A DNA stretch of 64,000 bases from Chloroflexota bacterium (GCA_016235445.1 JACRLB010000028.1:53427-117426); one strand, 5' to 3'; numbered from the stretch's first letter, positions 27,006 to 37,892 are shown. Numbers and translations: made by a program. Notes: generated from the letters alone by a model not told the origin.

Positions 27006-28667
27006 TTAGTAATCCATGCCGCCCATGCCGCCAGGAGGCATGGCAGGAGCGCTTTCTTTCGCGGGCATGTCGGTGATGAGCACATCGGTGGTGAGGATCA
27101 TCGCAGCAATGGAGGCGGCGTTTTCGAGCGCGCCACGAACCACTTTCACGGGGTCGATCACACCTGCTTTGATCATGTCGGTATATTCGCCGGTGAGAAC
27201 GTTGAAGCCGATGTTCGGGTTCTTCTTCTCGGAGGCGGTGCGGCGGACGGTGTCGATGATAACGGAGCCATCTTCGCCAGCGTTGGAAGCCAGCTTGCGG
27301 ATCGGGGCTTCGAGCGCCTTCTTGATGATGTTGATGCCGACTTTGATTTCTTCATTCTCGTCTTCGGCGTGAGCCTTGGCGAGTTTGTCGAGTTTGACAG
27401 CGGCGTTGATGAGGGAGATTTCACCGCCAGGTACGATGCCTTCTTCCACTGCGGCGCGGGCGGCAGAGAGAGCGTCTTCGACGCGGTGCTTCTTTTCCTT
27501 CATTTCAGTTTCGGTCGCGGCGCCCACGCGGATGATGGCAACGCCACCGCTGAGTTTGGCAAGGCGTTCCTGAAGTTTTTCCTTGTCGTAGTCGCTGGTG
27601 CTCTTGTCGATCTCGATGCGGATTTCGCGGATGCGGCCTTCGATGTCGCCCTTCTTGCCTTTGCCGCCGATGATGGTGGTGTTCTCTTTGTCAGAGACAA
27701 CCTTCTCAGCGCGGCCAAGGTCCTGCACGGTGGTGGATTCCAGCTTGCGGCCGGTCTCTTCCGAGATGACCTGTCCGCCGGTGAGGGAGGCGATATCCTG
27801 CAACATGGCCTTGCGGCGGTCACCAAAGCCAGGGGCTTTGATGGCGAGCACGTTCAACATGCCGCGGATCTTGTTCAAGATCAAAGTGGCGAGGGCTTCA
27901 CCGTCCACATCTTCAGCGATGATGACGAGTTCGCGTTTGCCGAGTTGAACCAATTTTTCCAGCAGAGGAACGATGTCCTGTGCGGCGGAGATTTTCTTGT
28001 CATAGATCAGCACATACGCGTCGCTGATCTGGGCTTCCATCTGCTCGCCGTTGGTGATGAAGTAGGGCGAGAGATACCCGCGGTCAAACTGCATCCCTTC
28101 GACGAATTCAGTTTCGAACTGCATGGTCTTGGATTCTTCAACCGTGATGACGCCGTCTTTGCCGACCTTGTCCATCACATCGGCGATGAGTTCGCCCACT
28201 TCCACGTCAGCCGCAGAGTTGGTCGCAACCGAAGCGATCTCTTCGCGGGTGTCGATCTTGACGGAATTCTTCTTGAGTTCAGCCACAATCGTGTCGGTGG
28301 CGAGTTCAATGCCGCGCTTGAGGAGCATGGGGTTGTAGCCCGCTTCGAGAGCCTTGAGGCCCTCGGTCACAATGGCATAAGCCAAAACGGTGGAGGTGGT
28401 GGTACCGTCACCGGCAATGTCGTTGGTCTTCTGGGCGGCTTCCTTAAGAAGCTGGGCGCCCATGTTCTCGAAGGGGTCATCGAGTTCGATTTCCTTCGCA
28501 ACGGAAACGCCGTCGTGGGTGATGCTGGGAGAACCGAACTTGCGGTCGATTGCCACATTGCGGCCTTTGGGGCCGAGGGTTGCAGAGACAGCATTCGCAA
28601 CCACAGTCATGCCGTTCTTAAGCTTGCGGCGGGCTTCTTCTGAAAATACAATCTGTTTAGCAGCCAT
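27006..28667 (-). CDS. groEL: Chaperonin GroEL (60 kDa)
   Basis: [62 protein letters not shown]...GGMGGMDY. Confidence 0.97.
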   Translation of the reverse strand: MAAKQIVFSEEARRKLKNGMTVVANAVSATLGPKGRNVAIDRKFGSPSITHDGVSVAKEIELDDPFENMGAQLLKEAAQKTNDIAGDGTTTSTVLAYAIVTEGLKALEAGYNPMLLKRGIELATDTIVAELKKNSVKIDTREEIASVATNSAADVEVGELIADVMDKVGKDGVITVEESKTMQFETEFVEGMQFDRGYLSPYFITNGEQMEAQISDAYVLIYDKKISAAQDIVPLLEKLVQLGKRELVIIAEDVDGEALATLILNKIRGMLNVLAIKAPGFGDRRKAMLQDIASLTGGQVISEETGRKLESTTVQDLGRAEKVVSDKENTTIIGGKGKKGDIEGRIREIRIEIDKSTSDYDKEKLQERLAKLSGGVAIIRVGAATETEMKEKKHRVEDALSAARAAVEEGIVPGGEISLINAAVKLDKLAKAHAEDENEEIKVGINIIKKALEAPIRKLASNAGEDGSVIIDTVRRTASEKKNPNIGFNVLTGEYTDMIKAGVIDPVKVVRGALENAASIAAMILTTDVLITDMPAKESAPAMPPGGMGGMDY

Positions 28668-28770
28668 AATTCACTTCCTTTGTGTAGGGTATCTGTTTCC
28701 GCTAATCCACGCAAATCTGCGCTAATCGTTTTTTATTCGTGAAGATTGGTGAAGATTAGTGGATGCTTTT

Positions 28771-29067
28771 TTAGCCGACGATGCCGAGCAGGTCGCTCTC
28801 GCGCATGATGAGCAGTTTCTTGCCTTCGATCTTCACTTCGGTGCCGGAATACTTGGCGAAGAGAATCACATCGCCAGCCTTCACATCCATGGCAATGCGC
28901 TCGCCCTTGTCGTTGCGGTCACCGGGGCCGGCGGCCAAAATCTTGCCCTGCTGGGGCTTTTCCTTCGCGGTTTCAGGGAGAATGATACCGCCAGCGGTCA
29001 ATTCTTCCTGCTCGATGGGTTCGACCAACACGCGGCCACCCAGGGGTTTAAATGAGAGTTTTGCCAT
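28771..29067 (-). CDS. groES: Co-chaperonin GroES (start [11 protein letters not shown])
   Basis: [47 protein letters not shown]. Confidence 0.96.
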   Translation of the reverse strand: MAKLSFKPLGGRVLVEPIEQEELTAGGIILPETAKEKPQQGKILAAGPGDRNDKGERIAMDVKAGDVILFAKYSGTEVKIEGKKLLIMRESDLLGIVG

Positions 29068-29117
29068 TTCTTTTTTTCTCCTGTGAGGGTTTTTGATTTT
29101 TTGCAATAAGCACACAA

Positions 29118-29144
29118 TTAGCACTCATAAGGATCGAGTGCTAA
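29118..29144. promoter_or_regulatory. CIRCE element (HrcA operator) upstream of groES
   Basis: TTAGCACTC-N9-GAGTGCTAA, exact match to the classical consensus. Confidence 0.95.
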
Positions 29145-29276
29145 TTTCAATATTACCCATTTAAATAAGTCAAGTCAAGGGGATTGTATAAATTCTTATG
29201 AAACTCTGACGGACACTGCGCCTCAGGCTTAACTGTAAGCTGGCTCCGTTTCTACAAACATTTCCCCCACTGTTAG

Positions 29277-29343
29277 ATTCTGGAGTCCATCAGCTTGCTG
29301 ATGGACAGCGCCCACAGGGCGATGAGCTGATGGACTCCAGAAT
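29277..29343. repeat. Palindromic repeat with 19-bp perfect arms at the 3' end of a TPR gene
   Basis: ATTCTGGAGTCCATCAGCT (29277-29295) / AGCTGATGGACTCCAGAAT (29325-29343). Confidence 0.85.
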
Positions 29344-30797
29344 TACGGCGTCGCCGTTGGGGTAACGTCTATCATCCCCTCAGGCGTAACGGTGACATTC
29401 AGGTTAACACCGCTGAGCAGGCTGTTGCAGATATTCCGCACCACCACAATATCTGCGGCAATGTTGGGGTCTTCGTCATATTCCGAGTCTGCGATGATGC
29501 CGGCAATTGCCAGCGCTTCGCCGCAATGGTTATTTTTTTCGGTGCTCAAGGCCGCCAACTCTGAGGCATACACATCAAAATAATAGACTGTGCTGGCTGA
29601 AAGCGGCAAGCCTTCCACAACAGACGGGGTGTCTTTGGAACCACAGCCGCCGCGTCCCTCGCAGGATTCATCTTCGCCACAGCCACGCACGGCGCATTTC
29701 AGCGCAAGGATGCCCGTCTCATAATTGCGGTTCTTGTGATACAACACGCCCAGCTCGCCGTAATAAACTGCATTCGCGGGTTGAAATTCGATTGTCTTTT
29801 GCACATTGCGGATGGCAATAAAGAACTCACCCATCTGCGAGTACGTTCTCCCAATGGAAAGGTACGGCGCTGGGTCCTGCACACCCAACTGCTCGTTGAT
29901 GCGGGCGGTCTGCGCGAAATATTCCAGTGACGTTTCATAAAGCTGGCGTTGATTTTCCTCGTTGGGGCTTTCAAAGGCCAGGCGGCGATAGCCCGCGCCT
30001 GCGCGCAGGTACAAAAACGTCAGGTTCGGGGTGATGGCAATCGCGCGGTCATAGGCTTCGATGGCGAGGGCGTATTCGCCCAATGACTCAAGCACATAGG
30101 CGTGGACGCGATGCACATCCATCAGCGTGGAATCAAGCAGTAGCGCCTGATCTATATTTTGCTGGGCTTGCGTCCATTTTTGCTGGTCTACGAGCACCTC
30201 GGCGTAAAACGCGAGGGCGAGCGCGCTGGCATTATCCAGGGTGATGGCGCGCACCGCTTCATCTTCCGATTGCCTGAGCAGTTCCTGTCTTTGGCGGTCA
30301 TCCGATATATACGATGCCTTCCAGTTCAATGCGAAGGCATACACGGCATGAGCATAGCTGTCATCGGGATTAATTGCCACGGCTTTTTCAGCGGAGACAA
30401 TGGCTTCATCCAAACGGGTGAGGATTTCATCCTGTTTAACCAGCAAAGCCGTGGAGTAGGTTTGGATGCGCGAAAGGTCGGCCCAGACCCTGGCGTTGTT
30501 CGGGTCTACTTTTGTGGCTTCCTGATAGGCTGTGATAGCGCCCGGGCTGGTTGTGCCATCTGCATTTTTGGAATCTTTCAACTTGCCCGCTTTAAATAAT
30601 GCATCGCCTTCATTGGCGTAGGATTGGGCGAAGCGCGTGGGCGTGGGCGTGGGCAGGAAGAGCGGTTTCACATCTCCCACCACCACCGAGCGGATCAGCC
30701 AAACTCCGCCGAGAATCAAAACGATCCACAGAAACATGCGGTAGACGCTGGAGTCATTGCGCCTGCGGAAGATATCGCGTTTTTGGTAGATGTTCAT
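29343..30797 (-). CDS. Membrane-anchored TPR protein
   Basis: TM 'MFLWIVLILGGVWLIRSVVV', multiple TPR units; paralog of the upstream gene. Confidence 0.8.
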   Translation of the reverse strand: MNIYQKRDIFRRRNDSSVYRMFLWIVLILGGVWLIRSVVVGDVKPLFLPTPTPTRFAQSYANEGDALFKAGKLKDSKNADGTTSPGAITAYQEATKVDPNNARVWADLSRIQTYSTALLVKQDEILTRLDEAIVSAEKAVAINPDDSYAHAVYAFALNWKASYISDDRQRQELLRQSEDEAVRAITLDNASALALAFYAEVLVDQQKWTQAQQNIDQALLLDSTLMDVHRVHAYVLESLGEYALAIEAYDRAIAITPNLTFLYLRAGAGYRRLAFESPNEENQRQLYETSLEYFAQTARINEQLGVQDPAPYLSIGRTYSQMGEFFIAIRNVQKTIEFQPANAVYYGELGVLYHKNRNYETGILALKCAVRGCGEDESCEGRGGCGSKDTPSVVEGLPLSASTVYYFDVYASELAALSTEKNNHCGEALAIAGIIADSEYDEDPNIAADIVVVRNICNSLLSGVNLNVTVTPEGMIDVTPTATP

Positions 30798-32086
30798 GGC
30801 GTGGGCGTGGATTCAGCCGTCGCGGCAGAATCAGTTGTCGGGGCAGAAAGAGGCGGGATTGGGGTCTGGGCTAAATTTTCCTGACAGCGGGTGATAATCG
30901 CATTGGAATTTTCCACAGCCAGTTCATCTGAAGGAACGCGAGAGATGATCAACTGGGCGATTTGCAAGGCTTCGCCGCACTGGTTGAGGCGCGAGAGGGC
31001 CAGGCCATAGGTGAAATAATATTCGGCAATGCGCGGGGAATTGGGCACAAGTTCAATGACTTCCATTTGAATGCCTTCTTCGGTAAGCCCGCCTTTGACG
31101 ACATATTGAAGTTCTTTCACAGCTTCATTCCAGTACGAGTTGCGATAGTACATCACGCCGAGGTTGCCGCGCAGGTTGGCGTCGGCGGGGCTGTTTGCAA
31201 CAGCCGACTCGGCATATTGCATGGCTTTGCCAAATTCGCCGCGAGTGGCATAAGTGCGGGACATGAAAAGGTCTGGCGTTGGGTCTTCGGGGTTCAGGGC
31301 ATTGGCGCGGGTAAAGGCTGTGATCGCATCTTCGTAAATTCCAAGCGTGCGGTAATTGCGCCCAATGGAAAGGTACAGGTCGGCAATATTGCCGTTGATT
31401 GCAATCGCGGCTTCATACTCGTGGATGGCTTCTTCGTAGTTGCCGGTGGTTTCAAGGACATATCCTCGTGCGCGATGAGTCTCCAGGGTGTTTGGGGCGA
31501 GCGCAAGGGCAACCTGTGATTCGGAAATGGATTTTTCAACCACATCGAAGGAATTGACGCCGTCATTATACGAATCAAGGAGTATCTCGACATAATAGGC
31601 GTGTGCCAGCGCGTTGTTGGGGTCCAGCTCAAGCGCGCGCGCAATATCGTCCTCGGCCTGAATATATTCTTTTTGAAAACCAAGCGCCCAGGCGCGGACG
31701 GCGAAGGCCATCGAGTTTGTGGGGTTAAGCAACAGCGCATCCTCGGCGCTGGTTTGGGCGTCTTTGTATTTCCCTGCAAAAACCTGAGTCTGTGCCAGCT
31801 TGATGTAAACGGCAGAGTCACTGGGGTTGGAGGCAATCGCCAGCTTGTACGTTTCGATGGCGGGAATCAACTTGCCATCTTTGAATTCGCCCTCGGCTTC
31901 GGCGATCAACGATTCAGGCGCAATCGTGGGCGTGGAGGTGGGCACGCCAATCGGGGCAATATCGGAAACGATATAGCGGTTCACATACGCGCCCGCCAGC
32001 ACCAACAGGCACAACAAAATAATGCGGAACCAGTTTGGCCTGCTCCGCCTGCGGTTCATACTCCATTTACTTCCTTTGAGATACAT
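30794..32086 (-). CDS. Membrane-anchored TPR protein (paralog, overlapping by 4 nt)
   Basis: TM near N-terminus, TPR units 'AVYIKLAQTQVFAGKYKDAQTSAEDALLLNP'. Confidence 0.8.
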   Translation of the reverse strand: MYLKGSKWSMNRRRSRPNWFRIILLCLLVLAGAYVNRYIVSDIAPIGVPTSTPTIAPESLIAEAEGEFKDGKLIPAIETYKLAIASNPSDSAVYIKLAQTQVFAGKYKDAQTSAEDALLLNPTNSMAFAVRAWALGFQKEYIQAEDDIARALELDPNNALAHAYYVEILLDSYNDGVNSFDVVEKSISESQVALALAPNTLETHRARGYVLETTGNYEEAIHEYEAAIAINGNIADLYLSIGRNYRTLGIYEDAITAFTRANALNPEDPTPDLFMSRTYATRGEFGKAMQYAESAVANSPADANLRGNLGVMYYRNSYWNEAVKELQYVVKGGLTEEGIQMEVIELVPNSPRIAEYYFTYGLALSRLNQCGEALQIAQLIISRVPSDELAVENSNAIITRCQENLAQTPIPPLSAPTTDSAATAESTPTP

Positions 32087-32170
32087 AAATTTATATTACC
32101 ATCCGCAGGAAAGCATAGTCAAGCGGGGGTTTAATCTCTAATTTGCTTCTTATTATGCTAAAATCTCATT

Positions 32171-33022
32171 ATGCAATTCGAGGTCTTCACCCTCCTGCCC
32201 GAAGTATTCCCCTCCTATCTTGAAACCAGCATTATCAAACGCGCCCGCGAACGGGGGTTGATCCACGTAGACGTACATAACATCCGCGAGTACACCCACG
32301 ACAAACACCACGTCACCGACGACACCCCCTACGGCGGCGGCGGCGGCATGGTGATGAAACCCGAGCCAGTCTTTGAGGCCGTTGAAAGTGTATTGGGATT
32401 AAATTTGCCATTCGACTACAGCCTCGAAGAGCGCTCGACTTCCGCTCACATCGTCCCGACGATCTCTCGGGAGGGCGAAGCGCCTCTCGCTTCGCGCCCG
32501 CCGACAACTGAATCAAACATCCCAATCATTTTACTCACCCCGCAGGGACGCGTCTTTAACCAGAGCATCGCCCAGGAGCTTTCCACACATCCACGCATTG
32601 CCCTCATTTGCGGACGTTACGAAGGCATAGACGAACGCATCCGCGAACACCTCGTCACAGATGAAATCTCCATCGGCGATTTCGTTCTCACGGGCGGCGA
32701 ACTGCCCGCGCTCATCCTCATCGACGCCATCGCCCGCCTGCTCCCCGAAGTACTCGGCGACCCCACCGGCGCAGAGGATGACTCTCACGCCATGGGCCTG
32801 CTCGAATACCCGCACTACACCCGTCCGCCCGAATTTCGCGGCTGGAAAATCCCCGAAGTTCTGCTTTCAGGCGCTCACGCCAAAATAGACAAATGGCGCC
32901 GCGAACAAGCGCTCGAACGAACCTTTAGAAAAAGACCCGATATGTTGGAAAAGGCGGAATTGACAAAGGATGATTTGAAATTTTTGGATGGGATAAAGAA
33001 ACGAGAAACAAGTAACGAGTGA
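32171..33022 (+). CDS. trmD: tRNA (guanine-N1)-methyltransferase
   Basis: [42 protein letters not shown]...[19 protein letters not shown]...[12 protein letters not shown]...[13 protein letters not shown]...[26 protein letters not shown]. Confidence 0.95.
   Translation: MQFEVFTLLPEVFPSYLETSIIKRARERGLIHVDVHNIREYTHDKHHVTDDTPYGGGGGMVMKPEPVFEAVESVLGLNLPFDYSLEERSTSAHIVPTISREGEAPLASRPPTTESNIPIILLTPQGRVFNQSIAQELSTHPRIALICGRYEGIDERIREHLVTDEISIGDFVLTGGELPALILIDAIARLLPEVLGDPTGAEDDSHAMGLLEYPHYTRPPEFRGWKIPEVLLSGAHAKIDKWRREQALERTFRKRPDMLEKAELTKDDLKFLDGIKKRETSNE
32453..32503. repeat. Palindromic insert within the trmD coding sequence
   Basis: GTCCCGACGATCTCTCGGGAGGGCGAAGCGCCTCTCGCTTCGCGCCCG; nested arms TCCCGA/TCGGGA and GCGAAGCG/CGCTTCGC. 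Confidence 0.6.
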
Positions 33023-33115
33023 TGAGTAACGAGTAACCAGCGGCTGGCGTTTTGGATTTCCTCGCAATCCGCGCCACGCCAATCGAAAATCGTAAATCGA
33101 AAATCGTAAATCCAT
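32997..33115. repeat. Two period-7 tracts overlapping the trmD 3' end and the downstream intergenic region
   Basis: AGAAACG AGAAACA AGTAACG AGTGATG AGTAACG AGTAACC and AATCGAA AATCGTA AATCGAA AATCGTA AATCCAT. Confidence 0.8.
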
Positions 33116-33128
33116 AAAGAGGTGCATC

Positions 33129-34406
33129 ATGTCTGCTCGACTGAATTACGGCAAAACCTTCCTGCTCGGCTTCGGCTTTTTTGGTTTAAGTGTAGTGTGG
33201 GGAGTATATAACGCCTTTGTCCCGATCTTCCTCTCCGAAAAATTCGGCCTCTCGCCGATAGTGGTCGGCTTTTTCATGACGCTCGACAATATCGCGGCTT
33301 TGCTCATACAGCCGCCCGTCGGCGCATGGTCTGACAGACTGCGAACACCCCTCGGCCGCCGCATCCCCTTCCTGTTGATCGGCGCGCCGATCACGGGCGT
33401 TGCCTTCGGGTTGATTCCACTGCCTGCCGTGCTTCCGCTGTTTGTGGCCTGCACAAGCACGTTGCTGTTAAGCGCGGCTTTTTGGCGCACGCCGGTTATT
33501 GCGCTCATGCCCGACATCACCCCCTCCGAATTCCGCTCACAGGCCAACGGCATCATCAACTTCATGGGCGGCATCGGCACCATCGTCGCCTTGCAAACAG
33601 GCGGCATGTTGTACAAGATGAACGTCAACTTCCCCTTCTGGCTTGGCTCGGGGCTGGTGTTGGTCTCCGCGTTGATCGTCTATCTCTTCATCGAAGAACC
33701 GAAGGAATATTCAACCACCGAAGCCCAGCCCGGCATGTTCGCCAGCCTGCGTGAAGTCTTCAACAATGCAGACAAAAGCGGACTTCGCATCCTCTTTGCC
33801 ATCTTCTTCTGGTTCATCGGCTTCTCGGCTGTGGAAACCTTCTTCACCCTTTACGCAAAGAATCACCTCGGCCTCAACGAAGGCGACGGCGCGACCCTGC
33901 TTTCGGTTCTGCCGCTGTTCTTCGTTTTGTTTGCCATTCCATCAGGATTTGTAGCAGGCAAAATCGGACGCAAGACCACCATCATGATCGGGTTGATCAC
34001 CCTTACCATCATGCTCGTCCTGCTTTACATTACACCCGCCAGCGCCCTGCTGACAGGCATTGCGCCCCTGCCTTTGGTGGGCATCCCATTGGTGGAAGGC
34101 GGCACGCGTATGCTCACCCTCGCCGGCGTTTTGCTCATCCTTGGCGGCATCGGCTGGGCCTTCATCAACATCAACTCCCTGCCCATGATCGTGGACTTAA
34201 CCAGCGCGGCGCGCATCGGCACATTCACCGGGTTGTACTATTTATTCTCCACCTTGTCCGCCATCATCGGCCCCAATGTCAACGGCTGGGCTATTCAACT
34301 TACGGGCAACAACTACAACATCATCATGGTCATCGCGCCGGTCTTCATGCTAATCGCGTTCTGGCTGATGCTCGGCGTAAAGCGCGGGGAAGCAGTGGCG
34401 GGGTAA
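33129..34406 (+). CDS. MFS transporter (sugar/cation symporter-like)
   Basis: 12-TM pattern; 'FLSEKFGLSPIVVGFFMTLDNIAALLIQPPVGAWSDRLRTPLGRRIPFLLIGAP'. Confidence 0.85.
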   Translation: MSARLNYGKTFLLGFGFFGLSVVWGVYNAFVPIFLSEKFGLSPIVVGFFMTLDNIAALLIQPPVGAWSDRLRTPLGRRIPFLLIGAPITGVAFGLIPLPAVLPLFVACTSTLLLSAAFWRTPVIALMPDITPSEFRSQANGIINFMGGIGTIVALQTGGMLYKMNVNFPFWLGSGLVLVSALIVYLFIEEPKEYSTTEAQPGMFASLREVFNNADKSGLRILFAIFFWFIGFSAVETFFTLYAKNHLGLNEGDGATLLSVLPLFFVLFAIPSGFVAGKIGRKTTIMIGLITLTIMLVLLYITPASALLTGIAPLPLVGIPLVEGGTRMLTLAGVLLILGGIGWAFININSLPMIVDLTSAARIGTFTGLYYLFSTLSAIIGPNVNGWAIQLTGNNYNIIMVIAPVFMLIAFWLMLGVKRGEAVAG

Positions 34407-34416
34407 GAGTTACAAG

Positions 34417-35442
34417 TTGCGAGTTACAAGTTCCGTGTTGCGTTTTGCGTATTTCGTTTTTCTGGCGGTTGCAATTACAGGTCTTTCAGCCTGCGCGCAA
34501 TCGCCAGATTGTTTTCAGGAGGATGTCTTTTGCGCCGCGCTGGTGACAGACTCACAGGGCATCCAAGATCACGGCATCAACCAGGATACATGGGCAGGGT
34601 TGGAAGAAGCCAAAGCCAATCAACTCGCTGACCAAATCGAATACATCGAATCAGTGGATGCCCGCGATTACGAAAAGAACATCGCCTATTTTGCAGAGCA
34701 GGGCTTTGACATGATCGTCACCACCCACCCAACCCTGCGCGACGAAACGCTTCATGCCGCCGACCTGTTTCCTGATTCCGTTTTCGTGGGCATGAGCCAG
34801 CCCCAGGCAGAGTCCCGCCCGAACCTCATCCCCATTACTTTCGCCGAAGATCAAATGGGATTCGCCGCCGGCGCATTGGCCGCCCAGATTTCACAAACAG
34901 GCGCGGTTGGCGCAATCTGCGAAACTTCTGGCATGGATGCGATGTGGCGATACTGCGAAGGATTTCGCGCAGGGGCGGCATACATCAACCCTGAAATAAA
35001 AATCCTTGTTTTCTACCGCGATAACGGCGACAGCGAAAAATTATTCATAGATGAAGCCTGGGGTTTTGCAACCGCCAACACCGCCATCCGACGCGGGGCG
35101 GATGTGATCTTTGCGGCGGGCGGGGTCACTGGGCAGGGGGCTTTGCGTGCGGCTTCTGAGGCAAACGTCTATGCAATTGGGGCGGAACGTGACCAGGCGG
35201 CGGACTTGGCAGGATCAGGCTCCAGCGTGGTGACTTCTATTTTGGGGCGAGCCAGTTTCGAAGTTCAGGAAGTGATGCGTTTGCTGAGGGGCGGGAATGT
35301 CCGTGAGGCGAGGTCAGGTCAGATTGGCGTGGCGCAATTTAATGGGAAATTCCATGAAAGCCTGCAAATTGATCTGAACGTGCTGATTTTAAAGCTCTGG
35401 AACAGCGAGATTAAGACGGATGTGCCGCTTGAAAAACCCTAA
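34417..35442 (+). CDS. BMP-family (PnrA-like) substrate-binding lipoprotein
   Basis: Lipobox GLSACA; 'AALVTDSQGIQDHGINQDTWAGLEEAKANQ', paralog of the next gene; TTG/GTG start in a period-7 tract. Confidence 0.85.
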   Translation: MRVTSSVLRFAYFVFLAVAITGLSACAQSPDCFQEDVFCAALVTDSQGIQDHGINQDTWAGLEEAKANQLADQIEYIESVDARDYEKNIAYFAEQGFDMIVTTHPTLRDETLHAADLFPDSVFVGMSQPQAESRPNLIPITFAEDQMGFAAGALAAQISQTGAVGAICETSGMDAMWRYCEGFRAGAAYINPEIKILVFYRDNGDSEKLFIDEAWGFATANTAIRRGADVIFAAGGVTGQGALRAASEANVYAIGAERDQAADLAGSGSSVVTSILGRASFEVQEVMRLLRGGNVREARSGQIGVAQFNGKFHESLQIDLNVLILKLWNSEIKTDVPLEKP

Positions 35443-35553
35443 TATTGTTAAGGCTTGCACAAAGATTGGAGTAGATTTATACTTGAAAAGTCGTAAGGCT
35501 TGCTGATATAGGCAGGCCATTTATATCCTTACTCTTCTAGAGGAGAAGAAAAA

Positions 35554-36624
35554 ATGAAAAAGCTGTACTTTGTTATGGCCCTTTTGATCGTCGCTTCGAT
35601 GATCCTCTCGGCTTGTGGCGCCAGCGCGCCGACCGCTGCTGACTGCGCGAAGGAAGAAGTGTTCTGCGTTGGTCTCGTGACCGATGTGGGCAAGATCAAT
35701 GACAAATCCTTCAACCAATCTGCATGGGAAGGCGTTCAGAAGTCCAATACAGACGGCGTGGCGGATGTGGTTCAATTTATTGAAACTGCCGATGCCAAGG
35801 ATTACGCCAAGAACATTGCCCAGTTCGGCGATGCCGGCTACGATGTAATCGTGACCGTCGGTTTCGGCCTCGGCGAAGCAACTGCCGCCGCAGGTTTGAC
35901 CTACCCCGATATCAAGTTCATCGGCGTGGATCAGTTCCAAGCCTGGCAATTTACTGAAGACACAGCGGATGATTCTGCCAACGTGACCGGCCTGGGCTTC
36001 CCCGAAGACAACGCTGGCTTCCTCGTTGGCGCGCTCGCCGCGATGATGTCTGAGAGCCACAAGATCGGCGCCGTTTGCGGTACCGATGTGGTTCCTCCCG
36101 TTTGGCGCTTTGGTGAAGGCTACAAAGCCGGCGCCGCGTATGCCGATGGCATGAACGCCACGACCACCGAAGTCTTTGTTGTGTACCACAGCGATGTGGG
36201 CTTCGACAAGACCTTTACCGATCCCGAATGGGGCGCTCAGACCGCCAAGTCCATGATGGATCAGGGCGCGGATGCGATCTTTGGCTGTGGTGGTTTGACC
36301 GGTAACGGCGCCATCACTGCCGCCGCCCAGGCTGGCAAGTACGCCATTGGTGTGGATGCCGACCAATACCTGACCCTGCCCGAAGCGGCTCCTCGTATGC
36401 TCTCCAGCGCGATGAAGCTGATCACCCCCGGCGTGGCTGAATTGATTGCCGCCGCCAAGGATGGCTCGATTGCGGCCGGTAACTTCCTCGGTACCGCTGG
36501 CTACGCTCCGTACCACGATCTCGATGGCGAAGTTTCCGCTGAGATCAAGGCGACCATGGAATCAATCAACGCTGGTTTGCTCGACGGCTCGATCAAGACC
36601 GGTGTTTCTCCTGTCAAGCCGTAA
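35554..36624 (+). CDS. BMP-family ABC transporter substrate-binding lipoprotein (nucleoside type)
   Basis: Lipobox ILSACG; 'VGLVTDVGKINDKSFNQSAWEGVQ'. Confidence 0.92.
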   Translation: MKKLYFVMALLIVASMILSACGASAPTAADCAKEEVFCVGLVTDVGKINDKSFNQSAWEGVQKSNTDGVADVVQFIETADAKDYAKNIAQFGDAGYDVIVTVGFGLGEATAAAGLTYPDIKFIGVDQFQAWQFTEDTADDSANVTGLGFPEDNAGFLVGALAAMMSESHKIGAVCGTDVVPPVWRFGEGYKAGAAYADGMNATTTEVFVVYHSDVGFDKTFTDPEWGAQTAKSMMDQGADAIFGCGGLTGNGAITAAAQAGKYAIGVDADQYLTLPEAAPRMLSSAMKLITPGVAELIAAAKDGSIAAGNFLGTAGYAPYHDLDGEVSAEIKATMESINAGLLDGSIKTGVSPVKP

Positions 36625-36638
36625 GGTTTTTACGATGT

Positions 36639-36678
36639 AAAAAAAGGGAAAGAGGCGCAAGTCTCTTTCCCTTTTTTG
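36639..36678 (+). terminator. Hairpin terminator after the BMP gene
   Basis: AAAAAAGGGAAAGAG-gcgcaagt-CTCTTTCCCTTTTTT. Confidence 0.85.
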
Positions 36679-36764
36679 TTTAATTTCTGCAATATTTTTT
36701 AGGGCTTCCAGGGGGCTTGTTTGATATAATTGTCAAACAATTCAAAGTTCCATCGGAGCGAAGG

Positions 36765-37892
36765 ATGCAAGTAGAAAAGCAATCAGTTTCGCTGACAAAA
36801 CAAATACTGCGATCGATCTCTGAGGCTGGCTTGATTCCGTTGCTTGCCATAGTGACCGCAGTGGTTGTTGGCGGTATCATCATCATCATAGTAGGCGGGA
36901 ATCCGATCCAGGCTTACGCAGGGCTGGTGGAGGGTTCGCTTGGCTCAACAAAAGCATTAAGCGAGACGGCTGTTTGGTCAACACCTTACATCTTCGCTGG
37001 GCTGGCAGTTGCCCTTGCATTCAAAGGCGGCTTGTTCAACATCGGCGCAGAAGGACAATTGGCTGTTGGCGCGGTTTTTTCGGCTCTGATCGGTTATGCC
37101 CTGCCGGAATGGCTTGGGTTTGCCCTGCCTGCCATCGTTCACATGCCCCTGGCAATTCTTGTCGGTATGTTGATGGGTGGAATTTGGGCGGGTATTGTGG
37201 GTTGGTTAAAAGCGTATACAGGCGGGCATGAAGTCATCAACACCATTATGATGAATTACATTGCGTTGAATACCACCTCGTTCCTGCTGAATGGCGTGAT
37301 GAAAGACCCAAGCCCTACGAATGTAATTGCCCGCACGCCTCTGATCGCAAAAAGCGCGCGGATGCCGGCCATCTTCGACGGGCTGCGCGTGCATTGGGGA
37401 TTCATTCTCGCCTTGCTCGCGGCATTCTTGATCTGGTGGTTATTGAATAAAACCACCCTCGGTTTTGAGATCCGCACGGTGGGCTTGAACCCGGATGCCG
37501 CACAATACGCGGGAATCAACGTGAAGCGCACCATTATTCTTACCATGGTACTTTCAGGCATGTTGGCTGGTTTGGCAGGCTCCATTGAAGTGACTGGTTT
37601 GAATTATCGCCATGAACTTGGGTTCTCGATCGGGTATGGCTATGATGCAATTGCGATTGCCCTGCTCGGTAAATCGCATCCGCTGGGCATTGTGCTGGCA
37701 TCGTTTCTTTTCGCGATCATGCGGAATGGCGCGTCTCGTATGCAATTCCTGACGCAATTGCCTGTGGACTTAATCTCCATGTTACAGGCTTTGATCCTGC
37801 TCTTTGTTGCGGCGGATGCCATTGTCAGGTATATCTACCGTATTAAATCCAAAGGCGAGCGTGTCGTGCTCACCCGCGGCTGGGGAGGCTAG
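36765..37892 (+). CDS. ABC transporter permease (nucleoside-type)
   Basis: MQVEKQSVSLTKQILRSI...ALAFKGGLFNIGAEGQLAVGAVFSALIGY. Confidence 0.9.
   Translation: MQVEKQSVSLTKQILRSISEAGLIPLLAIVTAVVVGGIIIIIVGGNPIQAYAGLVEGSLGSTKALSETAVWSTPYIFAGLAVALAFKGGLFNIGAEGQLAVGAVFSALIGYALPEWLGFALPAIVHMPLAILVGMLMGGIWAGIVGWLKAYTGGHEVINTIMMNYIALNTTSFLLNGVMKDPSPTNVIARTPLIAKSARMPAIFDGLRVHWGFILALLAAFLIWWLLNKTTLGFEIRTVGLNPDAAQYAGINVKRTIILTMVLSGMLAGLAGSIEVTGLNYRHELGFSIGYGYDAIAIALLGKSHPLGIVLASFLFAIMRNGASRMQFLTQLPVDLISMLQALILLFVAADAIVRYIYRIKSKGERVVLTRGWGG

Noticed and set aside
27369-28643. 424 aa plus-strand ORF opposite groEL
   Set aside because: Shadow ORF of a highly conserved high-GC gene; composition reflects antisense groEL.
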